Source of the DNA: Hyphomicrobiales bacterium
GTDB taxonomy: Bacteria; Pseudomonadota; Alphaproteobacteria; Rhizobiales; Rhizobiaceae
Direction of reading: 5' to 3'
Assembly (NCBI GenBank): GCA_900466005.1
Contig: UEGQ01000012.1
Span: 1 to 64,000, forward strand
DNA: 64,000 bases
Positions 42,747 through 51,718 of the stretch are shown here, in pieces. Position 1 is the stretch's first letter; every line of letters starts with the position of its first letter. Below the pieces are notes generated by a model. It saw nothing but the letters and a program-made list of their open reading frames with translations. It did no database searches and had not been told where the DNA came from. The translations under genes were made by a program, and so were the position numbers.

Positions 42747-43867
42747 GAGACCTGCCCCTTGCTCTGCTGGCGAAGTCCGTGGGCGCCGTCCTCGCGCTGT
42801 TTCTCGCTGGGGCCACGATATTCGTGTGGTCCGGCATCTACAACGTCGCTGCCTCCAGCGATCATCTGCGGATCACGACCTGGCTCCTTGCGCAGATCCG
42901 CGAGCGGTCGATCGATACCCGGACCTTTGCGGTCGATGTTCCGCCACTCGACGATGACGGCATGATCAGACTCGGTGCCTCCCATTACGAGGGCGTCTGC
43001 GTGTCGTGCCATGGCCGACCCGGTCAAAAGATCAATCCGGTCGTCAGCGGCATGCTTCCACAGCCGCCGGACCTGGCGGATGTCGGAAATCGCCGCCCGC
43101 CCGAGGAGATTTTCTGGATCGTCAGGCATGGGCTCAAATATACCGGCATGCCCGCGTGGCCGGACCTTCGGCGGGAAGACGAGGTCTGGGCCGTGACCGC
43201 GTTCCTGGCGGATCTCCCGACCCGGATTCCGGACTATTCCGATCTTGCAGGGCTTCCGCGTGGGAGCGAGGACAGAGGCGACGGGGTCTCGAGCGGCGGC
43301 ACCTTGACGGATTGCGGGCGCTGTCACGAATCCGGAAGCAAGGATACGAACGGCAGCCGGATTCCCCGGCTTGCCGGCCTGCCGGAAGCCTATATCCTCC
43401 GCAGCCTCCAGGACTATGCGCGCGGCAGTCGGCCGAGCGGCATCATGCAACCCGTCGCGGACCTTCTGGACGAGCATGCCATGCGTGATCTGGCGGCGCG
43501 GTATTCGGCCGTTCGAGCGCCGGCCGAACGTCCGGCCACGACGGCGGCGCCGCCCGAGCGCATCAGGCGCGGCGAGACCATCGCGACGCTCGGTGTGCCG
43601 GAAAACGGCGTACCTGCGTGCCTCAGTTGCCATTCCGGGCGTCAGTCGCCGCAGTTTCCGGTCCTTGCGGGTCAGCATTCGGACTATATCAGGGACCAGC
43701 TGAAGCTCTGGCAGCGCGGGGGACGTGTCGGCACGCCATACGGGCGGATCATGGCGGCCGTCGCCGCGGCGCTCGAGACGGAACAGATCGATGACGTCGC
43801 CGCCTACTTGTCCTCTCTGCCTTCCGGATCCGTCCGGAGTGCCCCGACCACGGAGGCGGAGCGATGA
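42737..43867 (+). CDS. Membrane-anchored triheme cytochrome c
   Basis: A 376-aa protein with an N-terminal membrane anchor (about residues 14-34) and three CxxCH haem-attachment sites: CVSCH 88-92, CGRCH 193-197 and CLSCH 295-299. Each is followed by a GMPAW-like or IMQPV-like Met ligand region, so three class I cytochrome domains are present. It probably carries electrons to the caa3 oxidase encoded downstream. The GTG start overlaps ctaG; the stop overlaps coxB by ATGA. Confidence 0.9.
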   Translation: MDVRDLPLALLAKSVGAVLALFLAGATIFVWSGIYNVAASSDHLRITTWLLAQIRERSIDTRTFAVDVPPLDDDGMIRLGASHYEGVCVSCHGRPGQKINPVVSGMLPQPPDLADVGNRRPPEEIFWIVRHGLKYTGMPAWPDLRREDEVWAVTAFLADLPTRIPDYSDLAGLPRGSEDRGDGVSSGGTLTDCGRCHESGSKDTNGSRIPRLAGLPEAYILRSLQDYARGSRPSGIMQPVADLLDEHAMRDLAARYSAVRAPAERPATTAAPPERIRRGETIATLGVPENGVPACLSCHSGRQSPQFPVLAGQHSDYIRDQLKLWQRGGRVGTPYGRIMAAVAAALETEQIDDVAAYLSSLPSGSVRSAPTTEAER

Positions 43868-44844
43868 GGTGGGCCGTCCCTCTCACCTCATCGGTCACTC
43901 TCCTCCTGCAGGGCTGCGCGGGTGTGCAATCTGCCCTCGACCCGTCGGGCGACGAGGCAGAGCGCATCGGCACGCTCACCTGGTTGCTGATCGCCTTCTC
44001 CATGGTCGTCTTCATTGCTGTCCTGCTGGCGGCGGGCGTTGCGATCTTCGGCCGCGAGCGATGGCGCGCCCGCCTTGCCGGAGAGAAGCTGGTGGTCGGT
44101 GGAGGGCTGGTCTTCCCGATAGCCGCGCTCACCGTCCTGCTCGGCTACGGCTTTTATCTGATGTCCCTCGGCTCGCCGTCCGCAGAGCAGGGCGGCTTGC
44201 GGATCGAAGTCGTCGGGGAGCAGTGGTGGTGGCGGGTCACCTATGTCGAGGGAACCGGCCGCCGTATCGAGAGCGCGAACGAGATCCGGTTGCCGGTAGG
44301 GCGGCCAGTCGAGATCGAACTGACGTCCGCCGACGTGATCCACAGCTTCTGGGTGCCACGGCTCGCCGGCAAACTCGACATGATCCCCGGTCACAAGAAC
44401 ACCCTGACGCTCCATCCGACGAAACCGGGGCTCAGCCGTGGACAATGCGCCGAATACTGTGGTGGCCCCCATGCCTTGATGTCCTTCTATGTCATCGCCA
44501 TGCCGGAGGACGAATTCGCGACCTGGCTCGAGCGGGAGGCCGCCGACGCCGCGCCACCCGCCCGGAACCTTGCGATGGGACAGGCACTCTTCCTGTCCGC
44601 CGGCTGTGGCGCATGTCACGCGGTTCGGGGCACGAGGGCGCGCGGAACGATCGGACCCGACCTGACACATGTCGGTGGCCGTCTTTCACTCGCTGCTGCC
44701 GCTCTCGAAAACGACGTTTCCGCCTTCGTCCGCTGGATCCGAGACGGTCAGCACGTGAAGCCGGAAAACCGGATGCCGCCTTACGAGATCTTCACCGATC
44801 AGGAACTCCGGCAGCTTGCATCCTATCTGGACCAGTTGAGGTGA
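43864..44844 (+). CDS. coxB: Cytochrome c oxidase subunit II with C-terminal haem c (caa3 type)
   Basis: A 326-aa protein with a lipoprotein-like start (LLLQGCAG), two membrane helices, the EQWWWRV aromatic cluster near 119, and the CuA site: His160 in DVIHSFWVP, then Cys195, Cys199, His203 and Met206 in GQCAEYCGGPHALM. A fused cytochrome c domain follows with CGACH at 248-252 and ENRMPPY for the Met ligand. This makes a caa3-type oxidase in which subunit II itself receives electrons from cytochrome c. Confidence 0.95.
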   Translation: MRWAVPLTSSVTLLLQGCAGVQSALDPSGDEAERIGTLTWLLIAFSMVVFIAVLLAAGVAIFGRERWRARLAGEKLVVGGGLVFPIAALTVLLGYGFYLMSLGSPSAEQGGLRIEVVGEQWWWRVTYVEGTGRRIESANEIRLPVGRPVEIELTSADVIHSFWVPRLAGKLDMIPGHKNTLTLHPTKPGLSRGQCAEYCGGPHALMSFYVIAMPEDEFATWLEREAADAAPPARNLAMGQALFLSAGCGACHAVRGTRARGTIGPDLTHVGGRLSLAAAALENDVSAFVRWIRDGQHVKPENRMPPYEIFTDQELRQLASYLDQLR

Positions 44845-44851
44845 CGACGCG

Positions 44852-45925
44852 ATGTTCGAATTCAGCAACCTCGGGCTCTGGCTCAATCTGGCGATCTTCG
44901 CGGGAGCGGCGGTGGCCGTCTGGATCGCCGGCGTCAGGATCACTGGTTACGCGAATGCGATCAGCGAGAAGACCGGCGCTGGACAGGCCTTCGTCGGCGT
45001 GGTGCTTCTGGGTGGCATAACCTCGCTTCCCGAGGTCGCGGTGGGCGTAACCTCGTCTATCAGCGGTGACGCCAGCCTCGCCGTCAACAGCATACTCGGC
45101 GGCATCGCGATGCAGGTGGCAATCCTCGCCTTCGCCGACATGCTGATTGGCCGTCAGGCGCTGACATCGGTCATTCCCGACCCGGTGGTCATGCTCCAGG
45201 GCGGCTTCAAGATCCTCCTTCTTTCGATCGTCGCTGCCGCGGTCGTGGTGGGCGACATGCCTTTCCTCTTCTCGGGTCTATGGATGTGGCTGCTCGCGTC
45301 CGTGACAGTTTTCGCTCTCTGGGTCCTCTCGCGCACCAAGCGTGACCGGCCCTGGGTCGCCAACGACGAGGAGGTGACACCCGAGAAAGAGGAAGAAAGA
45401 GCAAGGCGCGAGGCGGAGGACAGCAAGACGAAGTCGTTGCGCCAGATCAGCCTCGCGACTGCGGCTTGCGGTGCCGTCATCGTCGTTGCCGGTTATCTGC
45501 TTTCGCGTTCCGGTGATGCGATCGCCGGAGCGACTGGGCTCGGCCAGAGCTTCGTCGGGGCGGTGCTCGTGGCGATCGCGACCTCGCTGCCGGAAGTCAG
45601 CACCGTGTTCAGCGCGACGCGTGCCGGCCTCTACACCATGGCGATGTCGGACATCTTCGGCACCAACCTCATCGACATCTTCCTGCTCTTCATCGTCGAC
45701 CTCGTCGGCGGTGTCGATGCCGTGATGAACAGCGTCGGGCGCTTCGAGGCCTTCGCCGCGCTGATCGCCATCACGGTTACGGCGATCTTCTTCATCGGCC
45801 TGGTGGAGCGGCGAGACCGAACGATCTTCAGGATGGGCTATGATTCCCTTGCCGTCCTCTGCGTCTATTTGGCGGGGCTGGTCGTCCTCTATTTCCTGCG
45901 TGAGGGCAGCGGGGGAGGCGGATGA
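44852..45925 (+). CDS. Sodium/calcium exchanger family (CaxA/YrbG-like) antiporter
   Basis: A 357-aa membrane protein with the two inverted alpha-repeats of Ca2+/cation antiporters: GGITSLPEVAVG near residue 53 and AIATSLPEVSTV near 243, each with the ion-binding Glu. A charged cytoplasmic loop (EEERARREAEDSKTKS) separates the halves. It lies inside the oxidase operon, eight bases after coxB and overlapping the subunit I gene by ATGA. Exchange of Ca2+ for Na+ or H+ is the family function; why it sits here is unclear. Confidence 0.9.
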   Translation: MFEFSNLGLWLNLAIFAGAAVAVWIAGVRITGYANAISEKTGAGQAFVGVVLLGGITSLPEVAVGVTSSISGDASLAVNSILGGIAMQVAILAFADMLIGRQALTSVIPDPVVMLQGGFKILLLSIVAAAVVVGDMPFLFSGLWMWLLASVTVFALWVLSRTKRDRPWVANDEEVTPEKEEERARREAEDSKTKSLRQISLATAACGAVIVVAGYLLSRSGDAIAGATGLGQSFVGAVLVAIATSLPEVSTVFSATRAGLYTMAMSDIFGTNLIDIFLLFIVDLVGGVDAVMNSVGRFEAFAALIAITVTAIFFIGLVERRDRTIFRMGYDSLAVLCVYLAGLVVLYFLREGSGGGG

Positions 45926-48447
45926 TGGAGCTCCCAAACCCCGATCCCCGACCCGAAGAAGAGGTTCGCGAACTCGAGCGTATCTGGGCGACGCCACGCG
46001 GCTTCCGGTTGGTGACGGCGGTCAACAACACGATCATCGGTTTCCTTTATCTCGGGGTCGCGTTTCTCTTCTTCCTGCTGGCCGGAGTGCTGGCCATCGT
46101 CATGCGCACCCAGCTCGCCGTCGGCGACAATCGCCTCGTCGACCAGGATCTCTACAACCAGATGTTCACCGTCCACGGTACGACGATGATGTTCCTGTTT
46201 GCCGTCCCGGCCGTGGAGGCCCTCGGCGTCATGCTCCTGCCGCAGATGCTGGCGGCCCGCGATCTGCCGTTTCCGCGGCTGAGCGCCTTCGCCATATGGG
46301 CCTACGTGGTCGGCGGGCTGGTCTTCTTCTCGACGATCTTCTACGACCTCGCGCCAAAGGGTGGCTGGTTCATGTATCCGCCGCTGACGCTCATGGCGTA
46401 TTCGCCGGGCGACAATGCCGATTTCTGGCTGCTCGGCATCGGCTTCATCGAGATCTCCGCCATCGCAGGGGCAATCGAAATCGTCGTCGGGATATTGAGG
46501 ACGCGGCCGCCCGGGATGACGCTTGCCCGCATGCCGATCTTTGCCTGGACCATGCTCATCTTCGCGGGCATGATCATGTTCGCCTTTCCGGCTGTGATCC
46601 TCGCGACGATGATGCTGGAGATAGAGCGGGCGTTCGGATGGCCGTTCTTCACCGCGGCGCTCGGGGGCGACCCCTTGCTGTGGCAGCACCTGTTCTGGTT
46701 CTTCGGGCATCCGGAGGTGTACATCATCTTCCTTCCGGCTGCCGGGCTCGTCTCGATGATCGTGCCGACCATGGCCCGCACGCCTCTCGTCGGCTATCAC
46801 CTGATCGTCGTCGCCCTCATCGGGACCGGCTTCTTCAGCTTTGGCCTCTGGGTGCACCACATGTTCACCACAGGCATCCCGGCGCTCAGTCTCGCATTCT
46901 TTTCCGCCGCCAGCATGGCAGTTGCGATTCCCTCCGGCATCCAGGTCTTTTCCTGGATCGCGACCATTGCGGCGGGGCGGGAGCGGTTCCGGATCACCAC
47001 CGCATCACTCTTCGTCCTCGGCTTCCTGTTCATCTTCACGCTCGGCGGACTGACCGGCGTGATGGTGGCCATGGTGCCCTTCGACTACCAGGTTCACGAC
47101 ACCTATTTCGTCGTCGCCCACTTCCACTATGTGCTTGTCGGCGGGTTCGTCTTCCCGCTGTTTGCGGCCATCTACTACTGGACGCCGCTGTTCAGCCGAA
47201 GGATGCTCTCGGAACAGCTGGGACGATGGGTTTTCGGGCTGATGTTCGTCGGTTTCAACGTCGCCTTCCTGCCGATGCATCTCACGGGGTTGAGGGGAAT
47301 GCCGCGACGCGTCTGGACCTATCCCTCCGATATCGGATGGGACGTCCTGAACACGGTTTCGACCGTGGGTACATATGTTTTGGCCGCCGGCGTTCTTCTG
47401 TTTCTTTTCGATTTCGTCGCCAAATTCCGCCTCGGAAAAGGCGATGTCGAAAATCCATGGGGGGCGGGAACGCTTGAATGGCTTCCGAACGACGTCTACT
47501 CCATGCGCAGCATTCCGCATGTCACCAGCCGTGAACCGCTCTGGGACCGGCCAAGCCTGCCTCAGGAAGTGCGCGACGGGCGGCACTATCTGCCGAACGC
47601 TCCGACCGGAGGTCGCGAGACCCTGGTGACCTCCCCGATCTACGCCCGGCCGCAATATGTCGTCCGGATGCCGGGCCCGGGCTGGCCACCCTTCCTCGCC
47701 GCCGTTTTCACGGCCGCCTTCTTCCTGTTGCTGACCGTCAAGCTCGTGACGATCGCCACCCTTTGCGGCGTGCTGGCCATTGCCTTCTGCCTCGTCTGGG
47801 CTTGGAGTCTCGATCTCGGCCCGTCCAAAGGCGCAATCGAGATCGCGAAGGGTATCCGCCTGCCCACATACATGACGGGTCCGGCCTCTCATTCATGGTG
47901 GGCGATGGTCATCCTGATGCTGGTCGCGGGCTCGCTCTATCTCGCCTATGTCTTTTCCTACCTGTTTCTCTGGGTTGTCTCGCCGGAGGTCTGGGCACCT
48001 GGCGGTTCGCCGGCCCCGCCATCCGGCTGGTGGCCGGTCTCGGAGGCCACGCTGCTGGTCACGGGCTCCGTGATCGTATCGCTCGTCAGCCGGAAGCTCA
48101 GGACGATCTCCGCCTCGCGGCTTGCGATGACCGCCGCCCTCCTTCTGTCGCTCGTCTGCCTCACCGGCGCGCTGGTCCTCGAAATCGCCGGACATCTGTC
48201 GACGGGTCTGCGCCCCGGAGCCAACGCCTATGGCGCCTCGGTCTATCTCGGAGCGGTCCTGTTCGGCCAGCTCGTCTTCGCCCTCGTGATCATGGGCTCG
48301 TTCACGCTCGCACGGCATGTTGCCGGCAAACTCGACGGGCAACGCCGCGTGACGTTCGACAACTACAGGCTTCTCTACCACTATGCCGTTGGCCAGTCCC
48401 TGCTTGGCCTTCTTCTGGTCCACGGCTTTCCACTGATGATCGGGTGA
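45922..48447 (+). CDS. Cytochrome c oxidase fused subunits I and III
   Basis: An 841-aa protein. Residues to about 540 are haem-copper subunit I: HGTTMMFLFAVPAVEALG with a haem a ligand, FWFFGHPEVYIIFLPAAG with the CuB His and cross-linked Tyr, the HHMFTTG His pair, and HDTYFVVAHFHYVLVGG with the remaining haem ligands. The YGAS region of the later part (from about 600) has the helices of subunit III, ending YHYAVGQSLLGLLLVHGFP. Such CtaD-CtaE fusions occur in caa3 oxidases. It pumps protons while reducing O2. ATGA overlap with the antiporter. Confidence 0.93.
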   Translation: MMELPNPDPRPEEEVRELERIWATPRGFRLVTAVNNTIIGFLYLGVAFLFFLLAGVLAIVMRTQLAVGDNRLVDQDLYNQMFTVHGTTMMFLFAVPAVEALGVMLLPQMLAARDLPFPRLSAFAIWAYVVGGLVFFSTIFYDLAPKGGWFMYPPLTLMAYSPGDNADFWLLGIGFIEISAIAGAIEIVVGILRTRPPGMTLARMPIFAWTMLIFAGMIMFAFPAVILATMMLEIERAFGWPFFTAALGGDPLLWQHLFWFFGHPEVYIIFLPAAGLVSMIVPTMARTPLVGYHLIVVALIGTGFFSFGLWVHHMFTTGIPALSLAFFSAASMAVAIPSGIQVFSWIATIAAGRERFRITTASLFVLGFLFIFTLGGLTGVMVAMVPFDYQVHDTYFVVAHFHYVLVGGFVFPLFAAIYYWTPLFSRRMLSEQLGRWVFGLMFVGFNVAFLPMHLTGLRGMPRRVWTYPSDIGWDVLNTVSTVGTYVLAAGVLLFLFDFVAKFRLGKGDVENPWGAGTLEWLPNDVYSMRSIPHVTSREPLWDRPSLPQEVRDGRHYLPNAPTGGRETLVTSPIYARPQYVVRMPGPGWPPFLAAVFTAAFFLLLTVKLVTIATLCGVLAIAFCLVWAWSLDLGPSKGAIEIAKGIRLPTYMTGPASHSWWAMVILMLVAGSLYLAYVFSYLFLWVVSPEVWAPGGSPAPPSGWWPVSEATLLVTGSVIVSLVSRKLRTISASRLAMTAALLLSLVCLTGALVLEIAGHLSTGLRPGANAYGASVYLGAVLFGQLVFALVIMGSFTLARHVAGKLDGQRRVTFDNYRLLYHYAVGQSLLGLLLVHGFPLMIG

Positions 48448-48452
48448 AGTCC

Positions 48453-48809
48453 ATGAAGGAACCCGTCGAGGAGATTTCCGCCACGCGTGCCATGATGGTT
48501 ATCCTGGCCGGACCCATCCTGTGGGCGGCGCATTTCGCCTTCGCCTACGCGACGCACGCGCTCGCCTGCGCATCTGTCATTTCGCCTTCAGCAGTTCCGT
48601 GGGCCATCGGCATCGCCACACTTCTGGCGGTCATTCTGCTCGCGGTGATGCTGTGGGAGCCCGCACTTCTCCGGCACGTCGAGGGGCCGGCGCGCGGTAA
48701 CCGTTTCCTCTCCCGCGTCTCCCGTATGCTGGCCGTGCTGTCGTTGACGGGTGCCCTCTGGACCGGCTGGGCGGCCCTCACCCTCGAGACCTGCGCGCAG
48801 CTACGGTGA
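48453..48809 (+). CDS. Small conserved membrane protein at the end of the oxidase operon
   Basis: A 118-aa protein with three hydrophobic segments (MMVILAGPILWAAHFAFAY, WAIGIATLLAVILLAVML and LAVLSLTGALWTGWAAL). It starts five bases after the oxidase stop. I do not recognise the family; relatives are expected as hypothetical membrane proteins of caa3 gene sets, and it may be a small oxidase subunit or assembly protein. Confidence 0.75.
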   Translation: MKEPVEEISATRAMMVILAGPILWAAHFAFAYATHALACASVISPSAVPWAIGIATLLAVILLAVMLWEPALLRHVEGPARGNRFLSRVSRMLAVLSLTGALWTGWAALTLETCAQLR

Positions 48810-48872
48810 ATGTCGCCCAGATCAATGCTGCACCTGTTCCGCATCTCGCAGCAACTAAGTCCGCGCCGCAGG

Positions 48873-50294
48873 TCAGTCTTGCGGGTCTCCGCAAGAACCC
48901 CCGCCTTCTTGCCGCATCCGGGCGATCTCGCCCAATCGGACCGGTTTCACTGGCGCCCGGATGTTCATGTAGCCGACCGCATGTGGATGCGAACAGGTCT
49001 GATCGGCAACGAGTTCGCAGATCGTCAATCCGCACATGCGACCCTGGCAGGGGCCCATGCCGGCACGAGAGAATGCCTTTACCTGGTTGGGGCCGAGTGC
49101 GCCGCGCGCTGCGATCGAGCGGATCTCGCCTGCGCTGACCTCCTCGCATCGGCATGCGATCACATCGTCTGCCGGGATCCGCAGCTTCGCCGGCGGCCGA
49201 TAGAAGCGGTCGAGAAACCTTCGCCCGCGGAGCGTTTTCCGAAGTTCTGCCCTTGCCCGCTTCTGCCCGTCCTCGCAGCTCGCGGCCTTTGCGCAATCCA
49301 CGGTTTTCACGATCTGCGAGGCTGCAAGGACGCCGCGCCAGGCGGCAGCGTCCGCGCCACCGATCCCGGCGCTGTCTCCCGCCACGAACAGTCTCTCGAC
49401 GGATGTCTCACCCCATTCATCGAGGACCGGTTCAAATGCCAGGCGTTCATCGTTCCAGCGATGTCTCGCGCCGGCCGACATTGCGAGGTTTACCTGGGGA
49501 ACCACGCCCAGATGCAGGAGAAGCGTGTCGACATCAAGCTGCCTTTCCTTCCCGCCGGCGACGTAGCGAACGCCGTTCAGTCTGCCGTCGCCCAGGGCTT
49601 CGAGGGAGGACACGCCCCGAACGATGGGAGTACGGGAGGCGACTTCGCGGAGCAGCTTCATGCCCTTCAACATGTAGCGGCTTGCCATGAAGGCTGGAAG
49701 CAAAGGAACCGCTCTCAGCCAGTTCGACCATGGCGTCGTGTCGAGGACGGCGGCAATCTCGACACCGGCCCTGATGTACTGGGCCGCGAGCAGATAGAGA
49801 AGCGGGCCAGAGCCGGCAAGGCAGATCCGGCCTGAGGGGACAGTGCCGCTGGACTTCAGCATGGTCTGCGCTGCACCGGCGGTCATGACCCCGGGCAAGG
49901 TCCAGCCTCGGACGGGAAAAGGCCGCTCCAGCGCGCCGGTGGCGATAAGGACGTAACGGCCCCGCAACTGCAAGGCACCGTCCGGGAGAGTGACGCTGAC
50001 CAGGAAGTCATCGCTGTCGTCGCGCTCGATCATGAAGACCGTGGCGCTCGCCAGATAGTCGGAGCCGGAGGCGAGGAACTCGCGCGCCAGCTCCTGTCCT
50101 GCGAGGTAGTCGCGACCGAGGATGGAGGCGAGCTCGGGTCTCTCTTTCAATACCGATCGGTAAATCTGTCCGCCGACACCTGTTCCTTCATCGATCACGC
50201 AGACACTCAAGCCCGCGCGCCGCGCGTTGATCGCGGCCGACATGCCGGCGGGTCCCGCGCCGACGATGACGAGGTCGGTCCGCTTATCTGTCAT
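48873..50294 (-). CDS. FAD/NAD(P)-binding oxidoreductase, alpha subunit of an opine/hydroxyproline-dehydrogenase- or HcnB-like complex
   Basis: A 473-aa pyridine-nucleotide-disulphide-type flavoprotein with LVIVGAGPAGMSAA at the start, a second nucleotide motif (CLAGSGPLLYLLA) and a GDSAGIGGADAA FAD segment. The C-terminus has a BFD-like [2Fe-2S] region (CRCEEVSAGEI, then GPCQGRMCG). This matches the large subunit of OoxA/HcnB/LhpB-type complexes, with partners in the two genes upstream. Start 50294 chosen over 50339 because the FAD motif then lies at the usual distance. Third in the enzyme block. Confidence 0.9.
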   Translation of the reverse strand: MTDKRTDLVIVGAGPAGMSAAINARRAGLSVCVIDEGTGVGGQIYRSVLKERPELASILGRDYLAGQELAREFLASGSDYLASATVFMIERDDSDDFLVSVTLPDGALQLRGRYVLIATGALERPFPVRGWTLPGVMTAGAAQTMLKSSGTVPSGRICLAGSGPLLYLLAAQYIRAGVEIAAVLDTTPWSNWLRAVPLLPAFMASRYMLKGMKLLREVASRTPIVRGVSSLEALGDGRLNGVRYVAGGKERQLDVDTLLLHLGVVPQVNLAMSAGARHRWNDERLAFEPVLDEWGETSVERLFVAGDSAGIGGADAAAWRGVLAASQIVKTVDCAKAASCEDGQKRARAELRKTLRGRRFLDRFYRPPAKLRIPADDVIACRCEEVSAGEIRSIAARGALGPNQVKAFSRAGMGPCQGRMCGLTICELVADQTCSHPHAVGYMNIRAPVKPVRLGEIARMRQEGGGSCGDPQD

Positions 50295-50595
50295 GATTGA
50301 GGTCCTTGCCCGAATGGCTGTTGTCCCTATGAGTTTCAATGACCATTCCGGGTCTCACCGGCACGAGACATGCCTGCCGGTTCGTCTCGCCATCGATGGT
50401 GACCAGGCACTCGAAACAGACGCCCATGCAGCAATAGGGTCCCCGCGCCGCGCCGCTGACCGGTGTCTTGCGGAAAGAAGTGATACCGTTCGTCAGCAAG
50501 GCCGAGGCAACGGTATCGTCGGCGCAGGCGACGATGCACTTTCCATCGACGGAAAGCGTGACCGCACGATCGGGCTTAAGCAGGTTCCTGAACAT
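50284..50595 (-). CDS. (2Fe-2S)-binding small subunit of the amine dehydrogenase complex
   Basis: A 103-aa ferredoxin-like protein with the cluster of cysteines CCMGVCFEC and a later Cys in RQACL, as in the Fer2_4 subunit (HcnA, LhpE or OoxC-like). It passes electrons between the flavin subunits. It overlaps the DAO-type gene before it and the large-subunit gene after it. Confidence 0.88.
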   Translation of the reverse strand: MFRNLLKPDRAVTLSVDGKCIVACADDTVASALLTNGITSFRKTPVSGAARGPYCCMGVCFECLVTIDGETNRQACLVPVRPGMVIETHRDNSHSGKDLNHDR

Positions 50596-51718
50596 GGTCG
50601 AATCTTTCTGCGCTGAAGGCATGGAGCGTTTCCGGCCAGACATCGGTCGCGACGGCCTTGGCGATGATCGTTGCGTGCGCGGCAGCAAGCGTTATCCCGC
50701 TATGGCAGGTGACGAGATAGGCGCCGGGGCATTGCCTTGACTGGTCGTAGATGGGGTAGCCGTCCGGGCTCATGACGCGAAGGGCGCCCCAGCTTCTCAC
50801 GACCTGCGCGCCGGCAAGTCGTGGAAAGGTGCGTACCGCGTGCATGGCCATCGTTGCGAGCGTGCGGCTGTCGGTTCCCTTGTCGAAGCCGACATCCTCT
50901 TTGGAATCGCCGATCATCACGCCGCCTTCGTTCGTCTGACGGATGGTGCCCAGGGGGTAATCGAGAAAAGGCTCCAGTTTCTCGGTCACCATGATCTGGC
51001 CGCGTTGCGGCACCAATGGAGCGTAGAGCCCGAGCTGAGGCGCGAGATCTCTGTTGCCGAGACCCGCCGCCAATACGATCTTGCGGCCGAAGAGTTCGCG
51101 CTTGCCGAGATGGATGCGAAAGCCATCGTTCAACACCGCGATCCGGCTGACATGTTCCCCGGGCCGGTAGATGACGCCACGCCTGCTTGCCGTCTTGTGC
51201 AAGGCGGCGAGCAGGCGAAGTGCGTTGACATGGCCGTCGGCGGCGCAGTACGTGCCGCCGACCACTTCTGGCCCGATTGCCGGCAACATTTTTTTCATCT
51301 GCGCGTGGTCGAGCACGTCGAAGCCGGCCGTCTCCGGTATGCGACGGCGCAGCCGCTCGAGAGCGCCGACACGTCGCTCCAGTTCGTCCTCACTGAGGCA
51401 GGCGATCAACCCGCCCGGCCGCGAGTAGAACAGCGGCATCCCGGCGTCGTGGGAGAGCTCCGCTGCAAAGTCCGGCCACAGATCGGCCGAAGCCGACGTC
51501 CAGCGGGCGTAATCCGGGTTGTCGATGCCCTTGCCCTGGACCCACACCAGCGCGAAATTGCCGCGCGACGCGCGGAACGCATCGTCACCTTCGTCCACCA
51601 CGGTGACGGTGAGGCCATGCCGCGTGATCCCATAGGCCAGGCACATTCCAACGACGCCACCGCCAATGATGACCACGTCGGAAGCATCCGCCTTGTCGTT
51701 GCGAGACACCGCACTCAT
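50576..51718 (-). CDS. DAO-type FAD-dependent oxidoreductase, beta subunit of the amine dehydrogenase complex
   Basis: A 380-aa D-amino-acid-oxidase-like flavoprotein with VVIIGGGVVGMCLAYG at the start and a C-terminal GITLAAAHA segment, resembling OoxB/HcnC/LhpF beta subunits. It oxidises the C-N bond of an imino acid, opine or related amine, passing electrons through the Fe-S subunit. Its start overlaps the permease stop by ATGA, tying it to the transporter. HCN synthase is less likely because the transporter implies catabolism. Confidence 0.9.
   Translation of the reverse strand: MSAVSRNDKADASDVVIIGGGVVGMCLAYGITRHGLTVTVVDEGDDAFRASRGNFALVWVQGKGIDNPDYARWTSASADLWPDFAAELSHDAGMPLFYSRPGGLIACLSEDELERRVGALERLRRRIPETAGFDVLDHAQMKKMLPAIGPEVVGGTYCAADGHVNALRLLAALHKTASRRGVIYRPGEHVSRIAVLNDGFRIHLGKRELFGRKIVLAAGLGNRDLAPQLGLYAPLVPQRGQIMVTEKLEPFLDYPLGTIRQTNEGGVMIGDSKEDVGFDKGTDSRTLATMAMHAVRTFPRLAGAQVVRSWGALRVMSPDGYPIYDQSRQCPGAYLVTCHSGITLAAAHATIIAKAVATDVWPETLHAFSAERFDHVQEPA

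Noticed and set aside
45840..47477. Plus-strand open frame overlapping the oxidase subunit I gene
   Set aside because: His/Arg-rich shadow of the true frame, which carries all haem-copper ligands.
48873..51718. Assignment of the three-subunit flavoprotein complex as hydrogen cyanide synthase (HcnABC)
   Set aside because: Subunit layout is shared with opine and hydroxyproline dehydrogenases. Co-transcription with a full uptake system and an OccR-like regulator fits catabolism better.
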